Shown here piece after piece: positions 58,662 to 64,000 of a DNA stretch of 64,000 nt. A program made the translations under genes and the position numbers. The stretch lies in contig CAMVGU010000014.1 in NCBI GenBank assembly GCA_947167105.1, positions 1 through 64,000 of the forward strand, written 5' to 3'. This DNA comes from an uncultured Selenomonas sp. (GTDB lineage: Bacteria > Bacillota > Negativicutes > Selenomonadales > Selenomonadaceae). The notes below the pieces were generated by a model. The model made no database searches, had not been told where the DNA came from, and saw nothing but the letters and a program-made list of their open reading frames with translations. Position 1 is the first letter of the stretch; each line of letters starts with the position of its first letter.

Positions 58662-59600
58662 CTATACCTCTCCCCGCTCTTCCATCTCTGCAATCTCCCT
58701 TTCCTTGCCGGGAGAAAAACGGCGCAAATTCCGGTAGAATTGCTCGTGGTGGAACACGGCCTCCTGCACGAACTGGCCCGCATAGTCCGAAAACAGCCCC
58801 AGCCGCTCCCACAGCAGCCAGAAACTCTCCGCAGACTCAGATAGCTCGATGCCGTACTCTATGCGGTGCAGGAGCCTACTAAGTTCCCCTCTTTCCTCCG
58901 GTGTATACATGGATTTTAAGAGTGCCATTTCCGGCATGGAGCGGTCTGCCCGCACCAGATAGAACTCCGTTTCCATATCCCCCTGGATATTCTCAAAGCC
59001 CGCCGCCGTAAGGGCCGCTATGCGTCCCGGCGGTGCCGTGCGGCACTGGGGGGCGCAGCGCACGAATTTATAGAAGGAAGCGTACAGCAGCCGCTCGAAC
59101 TCCGGCCTGGCATAGAGCCGGGACACCACCTGATAGTAGTGTCCCCCCTGCAGCTCCTCGATAATTTCCCAGAAGCGGATATTGCGGAAGCTGGTCAGAA
59201 ACGCCCCGGTCTGCTTCAGGTAGGTGGAGAACCCCGCCGCAATATCCTGGGGATTCCCCGCCCGCTCCAGGGCCAAATCACAGATAATATAATCCAGGGA
59301 CTCCGGCCCGTAGGGCAGGCGCCGGGAGAGATAGTCAAGCAAGGTGAACTCCACCCCCAGCCCCCGGAAAAAATCCTCCATGCTGCCCTGCTCCGGGATT
59401 TCCCCCATGCGGGCCCAGCTCTCCCCCGCCGGCCCCGCCAGGGCCAGCTCCGGGTCGTCGGCGCAGGCCAAAAGCTCCGCCCTGGGGAACATTTCCCGCA
59501 GCCGGGGCAGATAGGCAAGGCTCTCCACCACCAGAATGCGGCAGGGCAGGGCACTGGGCTCTAAGAGCTGAAGCAGCTCCGGCTTGATTTTCTCCGGCAT
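58662..59600 (-). CDS. Predicted methyltransferase-like protein of a glycosylation locus
   Basis: Function uncertain; 312 residues. An ordering of strands like a Rossmann methyltransferase is suggested: ILVVESLAYLPRLREMFP, a central acidic strand (DYIICDLALERAGNP) and GAFLTSFRNIRFW. The usual GxGxG glycine motif is replaced by VVESLAYL, so SAM binding cannot be assumed. The C-terminal 120 residues are helical. ATG 59600 has AGGAGG 8 nt upstream. It precedes two glycosyltransferases, and proteins of this kind are often linked to sugar methylation of surface glycans, but this is inference. Confidence 0.55.
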   Translation of the reverse strand: MPEKIKPELLQLLEPSALPCRILVVESLAYLPRLREMFPRAELLACADDPELALAGPAGESWARMGEIPEQGSMEDFFRGLGVEFTLLDYLSRRLPYGPESLDYIICDLALERAGNPQDIAAGFSTYLKQTGAFLTSFRNIRFWEIIEELQGGHYYQVVSRLYARPEFERLLYASFYKFVRCAPQCRTAPPGRIAALTAAGFENIQGDMETEFYLVRADRSMPEMALLKSMYTPEERGELSRLLHRIEYGIELSESAESFWLLWERLGLFSDYAGQFVQEAVFHHEQFYRNLRRFSPGKEREIAEMEERGEV

Positions 59601-59807
59601 GGGCAAAGCCTCCTATGTGAAAGATGAACATTCCGTCTGCCTAAAAGAATTCTACGCCCGCAGGAAAATCCCTGCCCCCTGCACTCTCCACGAACTTTTC
59701 ATTTTTAAGGCAGGAATTATTTTTTCTATAACGAAATACTATAGTAGAGAATGTGCCCGGATTATGATGCCACGTTGCGGGCGCTCCTGAAAGGAAGGGA
59801 CCAAATA

Positions 59808-61805
59808 ATGAAGCTGACGCTGAAGCATAAATTTATCTTGCTGGCAGCACTAAGCGGCGTACTCCTGATCATCACCTCACTGGTGGGCTACTACAGTGCT
59901 TACAGCCATGTGAAGGCAAGCATCGTTGATGACCTGGACAACACACTGGCCGCCAGCGGCAACAAACTGCAGGGCTGGCTGGACACCTGCGCCATGGTGG
60001 CCACCACGGAGAGCAGGCTTATGACCTCCTTCAACGGCGATATGGACCGCATATTAAGCGTGGAATCCCTCTCCTTGGGGGACACGGACGACTATGTACA
60101 GGAAGTGGGCCTGGGCACGGAAACCGGCGTCATGGCCTCCCGCTCCCAGGGCCGCATCAACCGCGACCCCCGCCAGTACGACTGGTGGTACGGCTTTGGC
60201 CGGGACCAGGGCAAGACCGCTTTCACCGAGCCCTACCGCGACCGCATCCAGGGCAACCTGGTCATTTCCGTGGTGGCGCCCTTCTACAACAACGGCACCT
60301 TCCTGGGCACCATCTTCGTGGATCTCGCCCTGGACACCATCGAAAACGAAATCACCTCCATCACCTACCGTCCCAAGGGAGCTCAGGATGATACCACCGT
60401 GGGCCAGGCCGTCCTGGTGGACCAGAAAGGCAACATCATTGCCAGCAACGGCCTGGGCAAGCAGATGGATGACTTTGAAGATTTGGAAGGCATAGGCCCC
60501 CATTACGGGGAAATGCTGCAAAAAGAGCACGGCTATATGATCGTCGAGATGGACGGGGAGGAAAAAATCTTTGCCTACCGCACCATGCCCCAGGTGGGCT
60601 GGCTCCTGGGCATCGCCGTCCCCAGAGGCGTGACAAGCCATATCCTCGCCGACATGCGCATCAAGGCTGCCGTCGTCACCCTGGTGGGCTTCCTCCTGCT
60701 GACGACACTCTGCCTGCGCTTCAGCAGCTATGTCAGGGCGCCGCTGTTCATCCTCAAGGAACACGCCCAGCAAATCGCCAAGGGCGACCTGCGGATGAAG
60801 ACCTACGAAACCAATACGGATGATGTAATAGGCGAGCTGACTGCTGCCGTGGCAGACATGGAGAACAAGCTCAGGAAAATGGTCAAGTCCCTTGATGAAA
60901 CATCCTCCCATATAGCCGTCTCCTCCGAGCAGCTCACCGACAACACTAACCGCACCGTGGAATCCTCTGCCCTGGTGATCTCCACCGTGAATGATATCAA
61001 CGAGAGCATGTCCGCGGAGATCGATGACATCGCCGGAGCCAGGAGCGACGCGGAAAAGGTCTATACAGACATCAAGAAGATGACGGAAGAAGCGAAGAAA
61101 ATCATCGCCGCTTCCGAAAGCACCACCGCCGCAGCCAAGGCAGGCTCCAAGCTCATGCAGGAAACCATCGGCATGATGGTGAATGTGGAAAAGGAAGTCT
61201 TCAGCTCCGCCGAGGTGGTCAAGCGGCTGGGAGCCAACTCCCAGGAAATCGGCACCATAGTGGAGGCCATCTCCGCCATCTCCGAGCAGACCAACCTCCT
61301 GGCCCTCAACGCCGCCATCGAGGCAGCCAGAGCCGGTGAGCACGGACGGGGCTTCGCCGTAGTCTCCGAGGAGGTCAGGAAGCTGGCCGTCCAGTCCCAG
61401 ACCTCCGCCGAGGAAATCAAGCAGCACATAGCCTCCATCCAGGGTGAGACCTCCCACGCCGTATCTGCCATCGAGCAGGGCACCGACGGCCTGAAGAAGG
61501 GAGCCGACTCCATCCGCAACGTGGGTGAGCAATTCGCCAACATCCTGGAAATGGTCCAGGGCATCAACGCCCAGATGGAGACCATCTCCCGCTCTGTCAA
61601 GGTGGTGACAGACGGTGCCGAGCACCTGGCCAAGGTCATCGCCTCCATCGACGAAGCCACCCACTCCACCATGGACAGCGCCTGCAACATCGGCATCACC
61701 ATCGAAGGCCATGCCATCTCCAACAGGGAGATAGCGGGAGAATCCAAAGCCCTGGCAGAAATGGCCCAGAAACTGCGGAACGATATTGAGTCCTTCCAGA
61801 TTTAA
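59808..61805 (+). CDS. Methyl-accepting chemotaxis protein with dCache sensor
   Basis: Transmembrane chemoreceptor, 665 residues. A first helix ([20 protein letters not shown]) is followed by a periplasmic dCache-type sensor (about 35-285; [38 protein letters not shown]), a second helix ([15 protein letters not shown]), a HAMP domain and a long signalling coiled coil. The kinase-contact tip is [18 protein letters not shown] with [16 protein letters not shown]. The ligand is unknown; dCache sensors often bind amino acids or organic acids. ATG 59808 has AAAGGAAGGGA upstream. A weak sigma-28-like box (TAAG at 59706, TCTATAA at 59725) precedes it. Confidence 0.93.
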   Translation: MKLTLKHKFILLAALSGVLLIITSLVGYYSAYSHVKASIVDDLDNTLAASGNKLQGWLDTCAMVATTESRLMTSFNGDMDRILSVESLSLGDTDDYVQEVGLGTETGVMASRSQGRINRDPRQYDWWYGFGRDQGKTAFTEPYRDRIQGNLVISVVAPFYNNGTFLGTIFVDLALDTIENEITSITYRPKGAQDDTTVGQAVLVDQKGNIIASNGLGKQMDDFEDLEGIGPHYGEMLQKEHGYMIVEMDGEEKIFAYRTMPQVGWLLGIAVPRGVTSHILADMRIKAAVVTLVGFLLLTTLCLRFSSYVRAPLFILKEHAQQIAKGDLRMKTYETNTDDVIGELTAAVADMENKLRKMVKSLDETSSHIAVSSEQLTDNTNRTVESSALVISTVNDINESMSAEIDDIAGARSDAEKVYTDIKKMTEEAKKIIAASESTTAAAKAGSKLMQETIGMMVNVEKEVFSSAEVVKRLGANSQEIGTIVEAISAISEQTNLLALNAAIEAARAGEHGRGFAVVSEEVRKLAVQSQTSAEEIKQHIASIQGETSHAVSAIEQGTDGLKKGADSIRNVGEQFANILEMVQGINAQMETISRSVKVVTDGAEHLAKVIASIDEATHSTMDSACNIGITIEGHAISNREIAGESKALAEMAQKLRNDIESFQI

Positions 61806-61817
61806 GGGGGCGCAAGC

Positions 61818-61868
61818 AAAAAAAGCTGTCCAACGCAGGAAAAATCCTCGCTGGGCAGCCTTTTGTTG
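61818..61868 (+). terminator. Intrinsic terminator after the chemoreceptor gene
   Basis: A long imperfect stem (AGCTGTCCAACGCAGGA with TCCTCGCTGGGCAGCC) ends in TTTTGTTG. An A-run precedes it, so it may also work on the minus strand. Confidence 0.8.
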
Positions 61869-61927
61869 CTTCACACATTACTGCAATACGGCTTAATGCC
61901 GGAGCAAGCAAAATGGTATACCGACGC

Positions 61928-61954
61928 TTGCAGCGGAAGGCTTTATGATATAAT
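61928..61954 (+). promoter_or_regulatory. Putative promoter of the Rpn-family gene
   Basis: TTGCAG (61928-61933), a 15-bp spacer and a perfect TATAAT (61949-61954). The ribosome site AAGGAG (61961-61966) and ATG 61976 follow closely, so the leader is short. Confidence 0.5.
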
Positions 61955-61975
61955 ATACACAAGGAGAATCGATAA

Positions 61976-62887
61976 ATGGACAGCAGAGAAGATAGAGAAG
62001 CACTATTGCTAAACCTCAATGAAAAAAATTATAATCCACTCAATGATGTATTATTCAAATTTATCTTTGGCAAGGAAGAACGAAAACAAATAACGATTGA
62101 TTTTCTGAACTCTGTGCTTTTGGATTATCTACACCATGAGATAAAGGATTTGACCTTTGCCCCTACGGAAATGTCACCGGAGCATGAATATGACAAGCTG
62201 ACCAGGCTGGATGTGGCTTGCGTACTGGATAGCGGCGAGCAGGTGGATGTAGAGGTACAGGTGATAAATCAGAAGAACATGCAAAACAGGTCGCTATATT
62301 ATTGGGCGCAGATGTATGTGATGTCTTTGCCCAGCGGTAAGACATACCGTGCCCTAAAGCCGGTTATAGCGATAAATATACTTGATTTTAGTCTCTTTAG
62401 CCAGACGGAACCGCATGCTATGTTTGGCGTATATAATCCTGAAAACGGAGAACGACTTTCTAAACATTTAGAAATACATTTCTTAGAAATTCCAAAGTTT
62501 GTGAATGGCCCACAAAAGAGTATTAAGGAAATGAACAAGATGGAAAGATGGCTGGCATATTTTGCTAATCGTTTAACAGACCAGGAGAAGGAGGAATTAG
62601 CCATGCAGGAAGTAGCAATTTCGGATGCAATGTTAGCAGCGAAGGCATTTTTGAGCGATACCGCAGAACGCAGGGAATATATTAACAGGGAAATGGCTCG
62701 CATGGATTATGAATCTGGGATAGAAGATGCGATTGAAGAATATGAAGTATCAAAAGTAGTTTCCATGCTAAAGAGGGGAAAAAGTCCTGAATTTATAGCT
62801 GATGCTTTAGAGATAACAGTAGAAAAAGTTAATCGTATAGCAAAAGAAAATCCTATTAATCAGTTTTACGATAAAGAAGAATTTTAG
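61976..62887 (+). CDS. Rpn-family PD-(D/E)XK nuclease / recombination-promoting protein
   Basis: Predicted nuclease of the Rpn (RpnA-E-like, PD-(D/E)XK transposase-associated) family, 303 residues. The N terminus (NPLNDVLFKFIFGKEERKQI) is characteristic, and the catalytic core RLDVACVLDSGEQVDVEVQV supplies D...ExQ residues. The C-terminal part is helical and ends in a HTH-like segment (IADALEITVEKVNRI). The gene is distinctly more AT-rich than its surroundings, suggesting recent acquisition. These proteins are multicopy in many bacteria and promote recombination in vitro; a defence role has been suggested. Confidence 0.88.
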   Translation: MDSREDREALLLNLNEKNYNPLNDVLFKFIFGKEERKQITIDFLNSVLLDYLHHEIKDLTFAPTEMSPEHEYDKLTRLDVACVLDSGEQVDVEVQVINQKNMQNRSLYYWAQMYVMSLPSGKTYRALKPVIAINILDFSLFSQTEPHAMFGVYNPENGERLSKHLEIHFLEIPKFVNGPQKSIKEMNKMERWLAYFANRLTDQEKEELAMQEVAISDAMLAAKAFLSDTAERREYINREMARMDYESGIEDAIEEYEVSKVVSMLKRGKSPEFIADALEITVEKVNRIAKENPINQFYDKEEF

Positions 62888-62931
62888 AGAGTATCAAAAA
62901 TCTGGATATTGTTTAGGAGCTGTAAGCAAAG

Positions 62932-62977
62932 CAAAAGCCGATTTCCTGCTAATGTACTGCGGGAAATCGGCTTTTTA
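62932..62977. terminator. Terminator-like hairpin
   Basis: AAAAGCCGATTTCC pairs with GGAAATCGGCTTTT around a 15-16-nt loop and is flanked by A and T runs. It can end the Rpn gene (plus) and the chemoreceptor gene (minus), which converge here. Confidence 0.85.
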
Positions 62978-63041
62978 GGTTCATGCAAGTTATTTTCAAA
63001 TGCAACCAATCAGGCGCGGAAGGCTGACAAGCCTGCGGATG

Positions 63042-64000
63042 TCACAGCTTAAACTTCTGCATCTCTGCCTGCAAATCTCCTGCCAACTGGGCCAGGCTCT
63101 TGGCGGCATCGGAGATTTCGTGCATGGAGGCGCTTTGCTCCTCGCCTGCGGCGGAGACTGACTGGGCTTCATCGGAGTTTTTGCCGCTGGTGTCGGCAAT
63201 CTTGATGCTGGCCTGGAGCATGCCTTCGTTCTCCCTGGCCATGCTTTCAATGCCGCTGGCGATGCGCTGTATCTGGGAGGTTAAGGAGTCTATCACGGTG
63301 ACGATTTCCTTAAAGACCTCGTCGGCGGACTGGACGGTGCTGATGCCCTCCTGGACGCTCCTGGCGCCGCTGGCGCTGGCTTCTACTGCCAGCTTCATGT
63401 CCTGCACGTTGGCCTGCACCAACTGGGCAATCTGCTGGGAGGACTGGTTTGAACTTTCAGCGAGCTTTCTCACTTCATCCGCCACCACTGCAAAGCCCCG
63501 GCCCGCTTCCCCTGCTCTGGCTGCCTCGATGGCGGCATTCAGGGCCAGGAGGTTGGTCTGCTCGGCGATGCCCGTAATCATTTCCACAATATCCGCTATC
63601 TGCTGGGAGCTGGAATCCAGCTTCTGGATAGAGGCCTGGATGCTGTCGGTGCTGGCGGTGATGTTGTTCATCTGCTGCACCGCCTCCTGGATGGACTGGC
63701 GGCCTGCGCCAATCTTCTCCTTGGCGGCCATGGCATTATGGAGCACTGCTTTGGTGTCATGGACTATATCTTTGGCATGGGCGGTAACATCTTCGGCTGC
63801 GGCCTGGATATTGCCCGCCTCCACCGCCTGCTCGCTGGCCCCCTCAGCGATGTTGACCACGCTATCCGCCACCATATGGGAGGCCTGGGCAGACTGGTCG
63901 GAGCTGGCGGTGAGTTCCTCACTGGCCGCCGCCACCTGCTGGGACATATCGTTGACCTTGCCTATGACTTTCCGCAGGTTTTCAATCATGTGGTTGAGGG
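63042..64000 (-). CDS. Methyl-accepting chemotaxis protein, C-terminal part (cut by window edge)
   Basis: Cytoplasmic signalling portion of a chemoreceptor; at least 319 residues, with the frame still open at the last base of the window, so the sensor, membrane helices and any HAMP domain lie outside. The kinase-contact tip [18 protein letters not shown] with [19 protein letters not shown] is intact and the protein ends [13 protein letters not shown]. The Met at 63989 is probably internal rather than the start. The signalling tip is the same class as that of the receptor at 59808-61805, but the coiled coil differs in sequence. Confidence 0.9.
   Translation of the reverse strand, partial: LNHMIENLRKVIGKVNDMSQQVAAASEELTASSDQSAQASHMVADSVVNIAEGASEQAVEAGNIQAAAEDVTAHAKDIVHDTKAVLHNAMAAKEKIGAGRQSIQEAVQQMNNITASTDSIQASIQKLDSSSQQIADIVEMITGIAEQTNLLALNAAIEAARAGEAGRGFAVVADEVRKLAESSNQSSQQIAQLVQANVQDMKLAVEASASGARSVQEGISTVQSADEVFKEIVTVIDSLTSQIQRIASGIESMARENEGMLQASIKIADTSGKNSDEAQSVSAAGEEQSASMHEISDAAKSLAQLAGDLQAEMQKFKL

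Noticed and set aside
60054..61874. Minus-strand frame opposite the chemoreceptor (606 codons)
   Set aside because: Gly/Asp/His-rich shadow of the repeated coiled-coil codons; no start site or domain.

Overview
The window reads as chromosomal DNA of a motile diderm Firmicute (class Negativicutes), most likely Selenomonas or a close relative such as Centipeda. The reasons are a complete lipopolysaccharide and outer-membrane (OM) gene set in Firmicute-style genes with strong AGGAGG ribosome sites, high-GC coding sequence (roughly 55-60% by eye), several flagellin genes, and an Mla system whose MlaD carries a long C-terminal extension, as described in diderm Firmicutes. No rRNA, tRNA, CRISPR array or intact transposase was seen.

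Layout. 1-3450: an AAA-ATPase/PD-(D/E)XK protein, two strong palindromes and a stand-alone, somewhat divergent ClpX. 3451-7420 (minus): ftsE-ftsX-M23 peptidase-ctpA, a cell-wall division module. 7421-9997 (minus): thioesterase, dCMP deaminase, RNase H-fold protein and DUF3084 protein. 10021-26098 (minus): the main LPS block, with Lpt export (lptG/F, lptB, lptA, lptC), a late acyltransferase, Kdo synthesis (kdsC, kdsD, kdsA, kdsB), a single-polypeptide WaaA-LpxK fusion, msbA, lpxB, lpxI, lpxA, fabZ and lpxC. 26184-33386 (plus): three consecutive flagellin genes inside the OM block. 33430-33960: a candidate type I toxin-antitoxin locus and a structured dispersed repeat. 33970-52686 (minus): a second late acyltransferase, a HEPN/MNT pair, lpxD, three Skp/OmpH-like proteins, an unrecognised outer-membrane-type protein, bamA, a sigma factor with a membrane partner, tamB, tolC and mlaD-mlaF-mlaE. 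52834-55644 (minus): a polar amino-acid ABC transporter and a zinc-ribbon protein. 56060-59600 (minus): three genes for glycosylation or methylation. 59808-64000: two chemoreceptors (one cut by the window edge) and an AT-rich Rpn-family nuclease.

How it works together. The lpx, kds, waaA-lpxK and lpxL genes make Kdo-lipid A. MsbA flips it and LptB-LptG/F-LptC-LptA moves it outward (no LptD is seen here). Skp-like chaperones and BamA, with TamB, assemble OM proteins. MlaEFD moves phospholipids. FtsEX with its M23 partner couples wall cleavage to division. The flagellins, chemoreceptors and sigma-28-like promoters mark motility, and the glycosyltransferases could modify flagellin or LPS.

The most striking feature is the flagellin block. 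Two genes carry an intact zinc-metallopeptidase signature (HExxH plus a downstream Glu) in the surface-exposed region, matching the flagellinolysin family. The second of these is fused in frame, head to tail, to another complete flagellin, giving a 1109-residue double flagellin, and it lies behind an 11-G homopolymer. The third flagellin has an AT-rich central domain, suggesting domain exchange. Other items worth following are the 33-codon toxin candidate, a three-copy structured repeat with alternative but always paired stems, a two-copy 92-bp double-hairpin repeat, and the unknown protein next to bamA.
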